Shown here: piece after piece, positions 14,281-21,901 of the stretch
Numbering within the stretch: position 1 is the stretch's first letter
Layout: every line of letters begins with the position of its first letter
Source: a virus
Direction: 5' to 3' (one strand)
Virus record (IMG/VR): IMGVR_UViG_3300030333_008834
Coordinates: 295-25,661 of that record
Length of the DNA: 25,367 nt
Translations under genes and position numbers: made by a program
Notes under the pieces: generated by a model
What the model was told of the DNA's origin: nothing
Seen by the model: the letters and a program-made list of their open reading frames with translations, nothing else
Databases searched by the model: none

Positions 14281-15075
14281 TTATACAATTTCATCATCTA
14301 AATGCATATAAAGCTTTTCAGCCCAAGGAATAACGTCCCACTTTTTAGCTGAAATGTTATGGTGGCCTACAATACTGTATTGAGTTGCTTCTTTATTACT
14401 CATTACCTCTAAAGACTTGCATACAGGCTTCTCAATAAGACCAGTTGCTTCTCTTAAAGACTGCAAGAACTGTGCACAAACTTCAGCAAATTCATCACCA
14501 ATCATTACTAGCTTTCTACCTTTAACTCTTGGATCAGGAATTTTACAAACGCTAAGCTCAGCATCAGGATACCACTTTTGAGTCTTTTCCCAATACTTTG
14601 GCTCAGGATGCATGCAAATATCAACTCCGATAGAAGGTTTATTAAACTTACCTGCATGATAAGCTACTAAGCCTGTATCTAAGCACTGCAAGATTTCATA
14701 TTCACCTGTCTTATGATTTCTACCAATTAAGAAATGTGATGAAACGTGACGACCTCTTGCAAGGTTAAATACGTTATAACAGTGTCTGCTATTTAAACCA
14801 CCCCAGTGCACACAAATAGTTTCTGGATCTTTTTTTCTAGGATACCAGTTTTTTGTACCATCATCAAGCTCATATAGTGGAGCAGACCAGTCAATATCAA
14901 GAGGTGAATCAATAGGTACTACTTTTCCCATGTGAATAATAACAGGTGACTCAAAATAAGCTTTGACAGCTCTATGAGTTGCTGGGCCATACACTCCGTC
15001 TGCTGCAACACCTACTTCCTGCTGTAAAGATGTTACATAATCTGGATCTTTATTTATCGATCTAAATTGTTCCAT
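14281..15075 (-). CDS. Endolysin: N-acetylmuramoyl-L-alanine amidase with peptidoglycan-binding start
   Basis: 264 residues. Residues about 12-42 (VTSLQQEVGVAADGVYGPATHRAVKAY) look like a short peptidoglycan-binding repeat. The rest is an Amidase_2 (T7 lysozyme/AmpD) domain: H90 in TICVHWGG, HFLIGR near 114-119, SIGVDICMH near 148-155 and GHHNISAKKWDVIPW at 237-251, giving predicted zinc ligands H90, H238 or H239, and D247. It cuts the amide bond between N-acetylmuramic acid and L-alanine at lysis. No signal peptide or membrane arrest segment is present, so a holin elsewhere is expected. AAAGGAAAATATCTA-ATG supports the start. T7 lysozyme also inhibits host RNA polymerase; nothing here tests that. 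Confidence 0.88.
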   Translation of the reverse strand: MEQFRSINKDPDYVTSLQQEVGVAADGVYGPATHRAVKAYFESPVIIHMGKVVPIDSPLDIDWSAPLYELDDGTKNWYPRKKDPETICVHWGGLNSRHCYNVFNLARGRHVSSHFLIGRNHKTGEYEILQCLDTGLVAYHAGKFNKPSIGVDICMHPEPKYWEKTQKWYPDAELSVCKIPDPRVKGRKLVMIGDEFAEVCAQFLQSLREATGLIEKPVCKSLEVMSNKEATQYSIVGHHNISAKKWDVIPWAEKLYMHLDDEIV

Positions 15076-15112
15076 TAGATATTTTCCTTTCTATGTTTTA
15101 ATATAATACATA

Positions 15113-15715
15113 TTAAATTAGATCAATATCTATTGAAACTACTCCCTTTAGATTTGGTACTCTTAGATGTTGTACAATATTATGTTCTTTTGCTTCTTCA
15201 GCATCTAAGAACCAATCAGCATGGCCTTTGTCATGAATTAAATCCGTGAAATAAGATTCTGGCTTTCCACAATTTTCAGACATCATCTGATATACTTTTT
15301 TATTGAGACGCTCAGATTCTCTGACATCTGACTTTAGTTCTTCAATTTTTCCAAATGCTGCTGAAGACACGTCGTGAATCATCATCGTAGAGTCTGGATC
15401 CATAAATCTCAAATCATCAGCACCAAAGGATGCTAATAATGCACCGCAAGACATAGCTTTACCTCTAACAATTGTAGCAACAGGAAGCTTTGAGTGCTTA
15501 ATTGCAGAAATCATCGACATAAGAGAATATACTTCACCGCCAAAAGAGTCAATAATAACTGGGATAACTTTTTGTCCAGTATTGTGTGCAAGACTAATAG
15601 CAGCTCCAAAAGCTGAAGCAGATTCCTCTGTAAATTCATTGACTGTAATGATTATTGGCTCGTGCTTTAGTTCTAAGGTCTTAATTAGTGAAGGCACCTC
15701 AGTTAGAAAATTCAT
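15113..15715 (-). CDS. ClpP-like serine protease
   Basis: 200 residues, the usual ClpP length. Triad candidates align with E. coli ClpP in spacing: S89 in RGKAMSCGALLASFG, H114 in TMMIHDVSSA (25 residues later) and D162 in DLIHDKGHADWFL. VIIDSFGGEV (residues 53-62) is the substrate-strand glycine motif and WFLDAEEAKEHNIVQ the usual C-terminal block. No partner ATPase is in the window. Start: AAGGACAATAC-ATG. In some phages ClpP-fold proteases mature the capsid. Here it sits between endolysin and thioredoxin, away from any capsid gene, so it may instead process host proteins or form hybrid proteolytic complexes. A T4-type S77 prohead protease is expected elsewhere if the leader hypothesis holds. 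Confidence 0.88.
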   Translation of the reverse strand: MNFLTEVPSLIKTLELKHEPIIITVNEFTEESASAFGAAISLAHNTGQKVIPVIIDSFGGEVYSLMSMISAIKHSKLPVATIVRGKAMSCGALLASFGADDLRFMDPDSTMMIHDVSSAAFGKIEELKSDVRESERLNKKVYQMMSENCGKPESYFTDLIHDKGHADWFLDAEEAKEHNIVQHLRVPNLKGVVSIDIDLI

Positions 15716-15726
15716 GTATTGTCCTT

Positions 15727-15969
15727 TTATAGATTTCTAAGTGTTTCAATAGTTTGTGATCCCATCTTTCTAGCTACTTCTTTGTCTTCTTCTAACTTAA
15801 CAAAAGTAGGAACGTTCATAATTTGATGTTTGACAGACATATCTGTGTCTATAGTAATATCAACAATTTCAATATTTAGCTCTTCCTTAATACTGTCTGA
15901 CAACATTGTTTTCATTTGTCGACATGGACCGCACCAAGGTGCACTAAAAAATAGTATTTTATTCATCAT
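15727..15969 (-). CDS. Thioredoxin
   Basis: 80 residues, shorter than bacterial thioredoxin (about 105) and closer to phage T4 NrdC or glutaredoxin in size. Active site W-C-G-P-C in FSAPWCGPCRQM (C13 and C16 with the first Met), and the cis-proline segment MNVPTFV. AAAAGGAGATA precedes two adjacent ATG codons (ATGATG), so the first residue is ambiguous by one. It probably reduces the ribonucleotide reductase encoded just upstream (NrdB) and at 18201 (NrdA, with the C-terminal C-x-x-C). Confidence 0.9.
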   Translation of the reverse strand: MMNKILFFSAPWCGPCRQMKTMLSDSIKEELNIEIVDITIDTDMSVKHQIMNVPTFVKLEEDKEVARKMGSQTIETLRNL

Positions 15970-15987
15970 TATCTCCTTTTGATATCT

Positions 15988-16017
15988 ATTATATAACTAA
16001 GGAGTAATAATTTACAA
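15988..16017 (-). promoter_or_regulatory. Possible promoter TTGTAAA-N17-TATAAT upstream of thioredoxin
   Basis: Minus strand: TTGTAAA at 16017-16011, 17-nt spacer, TATAAT at 15993-15988, in the 58-nt gap after nrdB. It is one base off and one spacer longer than the exact GTGTAAA-N16-TATAAT sites. Confidence 0.45.
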
Positions 16018-16027
16018 GCATTATTCT

Positions 16028-16990
16028 TTAAAAAGAGTCCCAACCCCAATCATCTCCGCTCATACCATCAGCATTGTAATCAGTTACTGTTCCTTCAAAG
16101 AAGTTTTTAAAGCTATCTCCATTAACAATCCAGTCTAACCACTTTAAAGGATTATCTTTTACGCCAAAGTTAGGCTTAAGACCCAATTGAATTAGTCGCC
16201 TATCTGCAAGATATCTGATGTATTGCTTAACTTCTTCCTTGGTTAAGCCATCAATATTGCCCATTTCATAAGCTAAATCAATAACCTTGTCTTCAAGATT
16301 AACTGCATCTCGATACATTTGGTAAACATCTTTTTTGAATTTATCGTTGACAATTCTCGGGTGTTCTTTGAGATACTCTCTAAATAGCTGTGTCATGCCT
16401 TGAACGTGCATTGTTTCATCTCTAATACTCCACTCTACAATTTCACACATTCCCTTCATTTTACCAAAGCGCTGATAGTTTAAAAGCATTACAAATGCGC
16501 TAAATAAACTCATTCCTTCATTGCATGCAGACTGCGCGAGAGCAAGACCCAAGCCCTTCTTTGTTGATACATCGTTGTTTTGCATAAACTCGATTTTATT
16601 TCTCAACTCTTCATACTCTAAAAAAGCCTTGTATTCTTCTTCAGGCAAGCCAAGCGTATCATTGAGCAGAGCATAACTACGTTGATGCGTGCCTTCACGA
16701 TTTGCAAAACTTAATAGCATACTCCTAATTTCATTATTTTTAAATTTAGGAATAAACAGATCACAATAATTACCACCAACCTGTACGTCAGATTGTGTAA
16801 ATAGTCTTAGTATCTGCGTGATGTGACTTTTTTCTTCTGAAGAAATCTTGCCACCTTTCCATTGATTAACATCCTCAGCAAGCTTTGCTTCCCAACTTCC
16901 CCAGTGAATTTTTTCATGTGATTCCGCAATTTCCATTGCCCATGCGTATTTAAATGGTTTGTATGTTTTATTGTACTTTAAAAGCGACAT
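16028..16990 (-). CDS. nrdB: Class I ribonucleotide reductase beta subunit
   Basis: 320 residues. Diiron ligands fit the class I pattern: D68 (FTQSDVQV), E99-x-x-H102 (NREGTHQRSY), E158 (ACNEGMS) and E192-x-x-H195 (RDETMHVQG). Y106, four residues after H102, is the expected radical tyrosine. The C-terminal tail (DDWGWDSF) is acidic and aromatic, as needed to dock on NrdA. Its stop overlaps nothing, and its start abuts the Nudix stop (TAAATG, after GGAAAG). With NrdA at 18201-20012 it reduces ribonucleotides to deoxyribonucleotides. The two subunits are split by the Nudix and plus-strand HAD genes, an arrangement worth noting. Confidence 0.95.
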   Translation of the reverse strand: MSLLKYNKTYKPFKYAWAMEIAESHEKIHWGSWEAKLAEDVNQWKGGKISSEEKSHITQILRLFTQSDVQVGGNYCDLFIPKFKNNEIRSMLLSFANREGTHQRSYALLNDTLGLPEEEYKAFLEYEELRNKIEFMQNNDVSTKKGLGLALAQSACNEGMSLFSAFVMLLNYQRFGKMKGMCEIVEWSIRDETMHVQGMTQLFREYLKEHPRIVNDKFKKDVYQMYRDAVNLEDKVIDLAYEMGNIDGLTKEEVKQYIRYLADRRLIQLGLKPNFGVKDNPLKWLDWIVNGDSFKNFFEGTVTDYNADGMSGDDWGWDSF

Positions 16991-17494
16991 TTACTTTCCT
17001 AAGGCCTTTCTTATGTTTTCTTTTACCGTTGGTACAAATTCGTACTTATCTAGTTCATCAATACTAATCCACTTGTAGTCAATAGACTCTGAAAAGCCTA
17101 ACTCTTGACTTATTGGCAGTAGAGATTCTCTTTCTTTTTTACTTTTTATTGTTTCAGGAAGCTTATTGTTATTGCGTATTTTTGTTACAAAAGTTTCTAA
17201 AACCCAGCCTCCTCCATCATTAATAGAAACTCTAATCAAATTATTATTTGCTAAGTCAATAGAAGTTTCTTCTAAAGCTTCTCTTTTAGCAGCAATTTCT
17301 GGTGTTTCTTTTTTATCAATGCCACCGCCTGGCAAGTTCCATTTGCCTGGCATCCAAGGAGCTGTTAAGCCTCTTTGAAGAATTAGAGCTTTATCGTTTC
17401 TAATAATAACAACTGCAGCTGTGTCAGGAATTAAATTTTCTTGTATTGTTTTTAAATAGTTTTCTGTGTAAATTCTAAAATATTCGTATGACAT
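16991..17494 (-). CDS. Nudix hydrolase
   Basis: 167 residues. The Nudix box is at residues 57-79: G57-x5-E63-x7-R71-E72-A-L-E75-E76-T-S-I. All metal-binding glutamates are present, with Ser in place of the usual Gly near the end. It is preceded by APWMPGKWNLPGGG. Nudix enzymes hydrolyse nucleoside diphosphates linked to X, such as oxidised dNTPs, ADP-ribose, NADH or capped RNA. Location next to nrdB suggests dNTP pool cleaning, but the substrate is not readable from sequence. The start is the ATG at 17494 in the divergent 55-nt gap with the HAD gene. Confidence 0.88.
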   Translation of the reverse strand: MSYEYFRIYTENYLKTIQENLIPDTAAVVIIRNDKALILQRGLTAPWMPGKWNLPGGGIDKKETPEIAAKREALEETSIDLANNNLIRVSINDGGGWVLETFVTKIRNNNKLPETIKSKKERESLLPISQELGFSESIDYKWISIDELDKYEFVPTVKENIRKALGK

Positions 17495-17508
17495 AACTTA
17501 ACCTCTAT

Positions 17509-17536
17509 ATTATAGTTATAAGTAAATATTTTACAA
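17509..17536 (-). promoter_or_regulatory. Possible promoter TTGTAAA-N15-TATAAT upstream of the Nudix gene
   Basis: Minus strand: TTGTAAA at 17536-17530, 15-nt spacer, TATAAT at 17514-17509, 14 nt before the ATG at 17494. Close to the exact sites but with a shorter spacer. It overlaps the plus-strand late-like octamer. Confidence 0.4.
17517..17524 (+). promoter_or_regulatory. Late-promoter-like octamer TATAAGTA upstream of the HAD gene
   Basis: One mismatch to the T4 late octamer TATAAATA, 25 nt before the ATG at 17550. It is the only plausible plus-strand promoter in the 55-nt gap. Confidence 0.35.
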
Positions 17537-17549
17537 AAGGAATTTAAAT

Positions 17550-17606
17550 ATGAAAAGAAAAGATTTTAAGATTATCGTGGAAAATTGGAATAAATATCTA
17601 AACGAG
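17550..17606 (+). other. Capsid-targeting-like leader peptide, copy 3
   Basis: Codes for MKRKDFKIIVENWNKYLNE, with predicted cleavage after E19 (LNE|S). It shares MKxK, a central W and (F/Y)LNE with the other two leaders but is otherwise diverged. Confidence 0.45.
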
Positions 17607-18218
17607 AGTCTAAAAGAATATTCTGAGCTTCATATGTATGACTTTGACGATACTTTATTTAGAAGTCCATTACCGCCAAATTGGTGGTATAAAGATTATG
17701 ACGTTTATTTGCAATGGGATCAGGAAAACCCACCTATAAAGTCTGAAGGAGTATTAGAAGATTGGGACACTAGCCCTCAAAGTTTAGGACCACCATTTAT
17801 GGAAAAGAATCCCAGCATTGACAGTGGACTTTGGAAAAAAGAAATAGTACAATCAGCAATAAAGTCACAAAATACAGATTTTGTTTTTAACATGTTTTGT
17901 ACAGGGCGCGAAAATATCCTTAAAGATCATATAAAGGAAATGATGGATGCTGTTGGTTTAACATTTGACGATGACAAATATTACTTGCAACCTGACGCTA
18001 GAAATACTGCAATCTTCAAAGTCAATCAAATAACAAAAGTTCTAGATAGATATCCTTCTATAAAAAGAGTAGTAATATGGGAAGATAGTACAACTAATCT
18101 AGAACAAATAGAAAACCTTTGTAATAATAGAGGAATAGAATTTGTTGGACACAGAGTTCCAAAAAACCCATTTAAGATTACAATGTCAAAAGAAGAGTAT
18201 TTATCCTTGACAGCTTAA
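17550..18218 (+). CDS. HAD-superfamily phosphatase (Swiss-army-knife RNA-repair-like) with capsid-targeting-like leader
   Basis: 222 residues. Residues 1-19 (MKRKDFKIIVENWNKYLNE) form a basic amphipathic leader ending in L-N-E, like the leaders at 958 and 3343. The HAD motifs follow: D31-x-D33-x-T35 in YDFDDTLFRSPLPP, T118 in FCTGR, K157, and E178-D179 in VVIWEDSTTN. FRSPLPPNWW, the FCTGR block, FKVNQITKVLDRYPS and IWEDS match the HAD_SAK_1 consensus (proposed RNA-repair phosphatases, some fused to nucleic-acid ligases or kinases). ACAAAAGGAATTTAAAT-ATG is a strong start. It is alone on the plus strand between nrdA and Nudix, and overlaps nrdA by 18 bp convergently. A packaged phosphatase acting early on host or damaged RNA is a hypothesis. 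Confidence 0.85.
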   Translation: MKRKDFKIIVENWNKYLNESLKEYSELHMYDFDDTLFRSPLPPNWWYKDYDVYLQWDQENPPIKSEGVLEDWDTSPQSLGPPFMEKNPSIDSGLWKKEIVQSAIKSQNTDFVFNMFCTGRENILKDHIKEMMDAVGLTFDDDKYYLQPDARNTAIFKVNQITKVLDRYPSIKRVVIWEDSTTNLEQIENLCNNRGIEFVGHRVPKNPFKITMSKEEYLSLTA

Positions 18219-20012
18219 ACATTCATCGGGATCTGTATAGTCTTTCAACTTATCTTGTTCAACCTTTTGACTGACCTTTTCAGCAGCAGCACCTGCGTTT
18301 GTTCTTAAGTAGTAGAGGCCTTTAAGATTCTTTTTCCAAGCTCTAATATGAACTGCATTTACAATAGATTTACTAGTTCCTGCTGGAAAGAACAAGTTAA
18401 CACTTTGACTTTGACATACGAATTCCTGTCTATCACTAGCATGATCAACAATCCATCTTTGGTCAAGCTCAAACGCTGTTTTAAACACTTCTTTGTGCCA
18501 GTCTGAAAGGAATCCTAATTGCTGTACTGATCCTTCACTTAAGATAATAGAAGTCCATTGGTCGTCAATCCATTTTTGTCTTTGATCTTCGTCTATATCC
18601 GTACTATATTCAGTTAGTACTTTTTCTAGTTGAGGATTCTTTACAAGATAAGATCCAACTCTTGTTCTATGTGTATATGCGTTTGATTTCCATGGCTCAA
18701 TAGACGGTGATGTTCCTGCAATAATAGAAGAGTTTGCATTAGGCGCAATTGCTAAAAGATGAGAGTTTCTTACACCATGACCAACTGCATCAGGACATTC
18801 TCCTTTGGTCTGTGCTAACTCTATTGTACGCTGTTTTGCTTTTTCTTTGATATTGTTAAATATATCCTTATTCATACCAATAGCAATGCCAGACTCAAAC
18901 GGTACATTTTTTGACTGTAGGTATGCATGGAAGCCCATTGCACCTAAACCTAAGCTTCTTTCGTTTCTTGCAGACTCAATTGCTCTAGAAAGACTAGAAG
19001 GTGCATTTTCTATAAAGTACGAAATTACATTATCTAAGTACTCAATTAAATCGCCTACAATTTGAGTATCTTTCCATTCGTCATATTTTTCTACATTTAA
19101 AGAGCTCAAACAGCAGACTGCACTTCTTTCTTTAGAAGTAGCCAAAACAATCTCATTACAAAGATTAGATCCGTTAATCTTAAGACCCAGGTCTTTTTGA
19201 AATTGTGGTAAGTGTCTATTTGCTTCATCGATAAAAGTAATATAAGGTTCACCAGTTCTAAATCTTACTTGAATAATTCTTTGCCAGAGTTGTCTTGCTG
19301 AAATTGTTTCTCTAACTGTTTTGTCGTCTGGGTCAACTAGATTCCAATCATCATTATTAATTACAGCATTCATGAAATCATCTGAAATGTTAACTGCATT
19401 ATTTAAGTTAAAACATTTTCTATTGACATCACCACCTGTTGGAACTCTTAGATTTAAGAACTCAAGAATATCTGGGTGTGACACGTCCATATATGCTGCA
19501 TATGATCCTTTTCTGGTCTTACCTTGTCGATATGCAGTCATATCAGAGTCAACTGTTTTAAGAAAAGGAATAGGACCTGGAGCAATAGAGCTGTTTGACC
19601 TAATTGAGGACCAGTGTCCTCCTACACCGCCACCTTTTACTGACATCCAACGAAGCTCATCCGTATGTGATATAAGTCCTTCTAAGGAATCATCTACATA
19701 AGTCAAAAAGCAAGATATGGGTAATCCAAGAGACTTCTTAATTGAACTTGGTGCATTCGACAAAATAGGAGAGCTAAACATAAACCATCCTTGCGATGCA
19801 TAATCATATATCCTTTGCGCTAGATCAAGACCTTCTTCACCAATCTTGCTTGAGTCATCAGTTGAAAATGCTACAGCAGCCCGAGCAAAGCTTTCCTGTG
19901 GAGAGTCTTCGCTGTCTAACATGTAGTAGTCTCTTAAGAGATTCTTAGAGAACTCTGTTAGTTTATTATCTCTACTCAAATCAATATTAATACCGTAGCA
20001 CTGTTTAATCAT
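18201..20012 (-). CDS. nrdA: Class I ribonucleotide reductase alpha subunit
   Basis: 603 residues, shorter than E. coli NrdA (761). The protein starts directly in the alpha barrel region and shows no N-terminal ATP-cone, so dATP feedback inhibition at that site is not expected. Catalytic residues: C101 (ISCFLTYVDD) and C300 (AVCCLSSLN) as the disulfide pair, N283/C285/E287 in SNLCNEIV, and the radical-transfer tyrosines in GLYYLRT (567-568). The C-terminus CLSCQG carries the C-x-x-C (598/601) reduced by thioredoxin. Good start: AAAGGGAAAAAA-ATG. It reduces ribonucleotides with NrdB (16028-16990). The stop overlaps the plus-strand HAD gene by 18 bp. Confidence 0.95.
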   Translation of the reverse strand: MIKQCYGINIDLSRDNKLTEFSKNLLRDYYMLDSEDSPQESFARAAVAFSTDDSSKIGEEGLDLAQRIYDYASQGWFMFSSPILSNAPSSIKKSLGLPISCFLTYVDDSLEGLISHTDELRWMSVKGGGVGGHWSSIRSNSSIAPGPIPFLKTVDSDMTAYRQGKTRKGSYAAYMDVSHPDILEFLNLRVPTGGDVNRKCFNLNNAVNISDDFMNAVINNDDWNLVDPDDKTVRETISARQLWQRIIQVRFRTGEPYITFIDEANRHLPQFQKDLGLKINGSNLCNEIVLATSKERSAVCCLSSLNVEKYDEWKDTQIVGDLIEYLDNVISYFIENAPSSLSRAIESARNERSLGLGAMGFHAYLQSKNVPFESGIAIGMNKDIFNNIKEKAKQRTIELAQTKGECPDAVGHGVRNSHLLAIAPNANSSIIAGTSPSIEPWKSNAYTHRTRVGSYLVKNPQLEKVLTEYSTDIDEDQRQKWIDDQWTSIILSEGSVQQLGFLSDWHKEVFKTAFELDQRWIVDHASDRQEFVCQSQSVNLFFPAGTSKSIVNAVHIRAWKKNLKGLYYLRTNAGAAAEKVSQKVEQDKLKDYTDPDECLSCQG

Positions 20013-20022
20013 TTTTTTCCCT

Positions 20023-20535
20023 TTAATCTGAACTGCCGACGCTTCCGTCTTTTCTCTTCGCGCCTTCTGTAAGACTTAAATATTCTTCTTCACTAACGAT
20101 GTTGAACTGGTTGTCACACTTAATTACAACTATTTGAAAAGGCAGTTTAGATCCCTCTTCTACAACATAATCTTCGTTTCCAATATTAACACAATTTACA
20201 AAAACTTCGCCCGTATAACCTGCATCTATAACACCCGCTCTAACCTTTAGAGAAGTCTTAGTAATTGACCCTCTTTCTTGAATCAAAGCAACGTAGCCAA
20301 CAGGCACATCGATCTTTATTCCTGTAGGAATAAGGGTCTTAAACTTTTGCTTTTCATAATGCGAAATGAGTGTTGCGTTTCTATATGAACCTGGAACTAC
20401 ATTAATAGTTTTACCACAATTGTATAAGTCTAAACCTGCACTTTCTCCATTATATGCAGGTGTGTAGTCTTTTACATCAACGTTTTTACTCTCAAGAATA
20501 CTCTTTAATGAATCCAAAATAAGAATATTAGTCAT
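20023..20535 (-). CDS. dut: Trimeric dUTPase
   Basis: 170 residues. All five trimeric dUTPase motifs are visible: AGLDLY (33-38), ERGSI (87-91), GVIDAGYTGE (101-110), LPFQIVV (131-137) and the C-terminal RKDGSVGSS (161-169) that closes over the active site. It hydrolyses dUTP to dUMP and pyrophosphate, keeping uracil out of DNA and supplying ThyX. The start overlaps the helicase end by 8 bp, with GAGGTAAATAG upstream. A second, unrelated dUTPase-type enzyme at 12502-12879 overlaps in predicted function. Confidence 0.95.
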   Translation of the reverse strand: MTNILILDSLKSILESKNVDVKDYTPAYNGESAGLDLYNCGKTINVVPGSYRNATLISHYEKQKFKTLIPTGIKIDVPVGYVALIQERGSITKTSLKVRAGVIDAGYTGEVFVNCVNIGNEDYVVEEGSKLPFQIVVIKCDNQFNIVSEEEYLSLTEGAKRKDGSVGSSD

Positions 20536-21901
20536 CTTTTCTATTTACCTCTTTCCACTTCTCGCGGAGCTTTTCTTTCATTGAACTATTGTCTTGTGCT
20601 ACTGCTTCGTTTAAGGTCATTGAAGTTTCATCTAAAATTTCAAACTTTGACTTAGCAGTATCAATATTAATTGGAAATAACAAGCCATCACGACCTGCAC
20701 GATTTTTAGCAACAAAAATTCTTCCAGTACCTTCAGACTTTTCCATAGGCTTTCTACTAATTGAAAGGACTACATCAGCAACCTGAGCCTTACCATATGA
20801 TTCACCAAGGTTTTCTAGGCCTACGACGTCAGATTTTGATGAATCCTTATTTGCCTGCGATGCTGTCCAAATAGGAATGTTAAGCTCAACAGCTAGATTT
20901 CTTAACTCTGTATAGATTAGCTTTAACTCATGACGTAAAGAATCATAAGCACGTGATGACTTCATTACATCTGCATAGTCAACAGTAACTAGACTTGGCC
21001 TAAATCCTTTAAGAGTTAGCTTTTCAATATGATTCCTTAAGGTCATAACTGATGCAGAGCCTGTAGGATACTCTTTAATAATTAGCTTGCCTAGTTCCAT
21101 TTGGCGATATTTGTCAATTACTTCATTTTTTCTTTCAATAATTTCATTACTTGGAATATCACATAGGTTGGAGTCATACCTTTTACCTGTGTCATGTTCA
21201 GACAACTCAAACGTATAGTGAATTACATTTTTACCTGCAAGCATTGCAGCACAACCCATTGCAACTAAGAAGTGAGATTTACCAACACCTGTATTAGCAG
21301 CAATAACACCTAACTCGCCACGTCCTAGACCACCTCTTAAAATATCTTGTGCATCAATACGGTTTAAACCAGTTGGACATACCTGCCTGTTAATTTGAAC
21401 AAATCGAGCTTCAATGTCATCAAAGAAGTTGTGACCAGCAGTATTGGGCATACCAACTGAAATGGCTTCTTTCATAATGTTTATAACAGACTCGTACTTT
21501 TCAGTTTGGATTAGTTCAACACTTTGTTCGAGTGCTTCTCTAAATGCTTGCTTTTTACAAAACTCTAAAGACTTATCTTTTACATATTGCAAGTCACCAA
21601 CATCAGGATTAGTCTTCATTCGGTGAAGATACTCTATAATTTGATCTCTAAGAACAGACTCTTTTGTTTTTGAGAGATCTTCCTTGATGATTGTAATTAG
21701 AATAGTAAGAGTAGGAAAAGTCTTGTATTTGTTATAGTAAGAGAAGTACTTTTCACAAAGATAAGAGAGATATTTGAGATCAAAGTATTCTGGATCAACG
21801 ACCTCAATCATTTGAGCAGACCACGTTGTGTCTGTTAACATGCTTTGGAAAACTTTTTCTTGAAAAGCTTTGCCAAACTTAGAAAAGTTTTTTTGACTCA
21901 T
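20528..21901 (-). CDS. Replicative DNA helicase, DnaB/T4 gp41 type
   Basis: 457 residues. A helical N-terminal domain (about 1-160) is followed by a RecA-type motor. The Walker A is ANTGVGKS (202-209, K208), the catalytic glutamate is in YTFELS (E232), the Walker B is LVTVDYADVM (D308) and the sensor-like segment is PIWTASQANKD (344-353). It has the size and layout of T4 gp41 and should unwind the fork 5' to 3', working with a primase not present in the window. Stop and start overlap with the upstream exonuclease by one base (TAATG), suggesting translational coupling. The downstream dUTPase start lies within its end. Confidence 0.93.
   Translation of the reverse strand: MSQKNFSKFGKAFQEKVFQSMLTDTTWSAQMIEVVDPEYFDLKYLSYLCEKYFSYYNKYKTFPTLTILITIIKEDLSKTKESVLRDQIIEYLHRMKTNPDVGDLQYVKDKSLEFCKKQAFREALEQSVELIQTEKYESVINIMKEAISVGMPNTAGHNFFDDIEARFVQINRQVCPTGLNRIDAQDILRGGLGRGELGVIAANTGVGKSHFLVAMGCAAMLAGKNVIHYTFELSEHDTGKRYDSNLCDIPSNEIIERKNEVIDKYRQMELGKLIIKEYPTGSASVMTLRNHIEKLTLKGFRPSLVTVDYADVMKSSRAYDSLRHELKLIYTELRNLAVELNIPIWTASQANKDSSKSDVVGLENLGESYGKAQVADVVLSISRKPMEKSEGTGRIFVAKNRAGRDGLLFPINIDTAKSKFEILDETSMTLNEAVAQDNSSMKEKLREKWKEVNRKDD

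Noticed and set aside
19321-19701. Plus-strand open frame of 126 codons inside nrdA
   Set aside because: It is the shadow of a highly conserved gene on the other strand and has no ribosome site or plausible protein features. The same holds for other short plus-strand frames inside uvsX, helicase, Nudix and ThyX-like genes.
18189-20097. Identical peptide EEYLSLT at the C-terminus of the HAD protein and near the C-terminus of the trimeric dUTPase
   Set aside because: The codons differ and the surroundings are unrelated, so this is best explained as coincidence rather than duplication or a shared signal.
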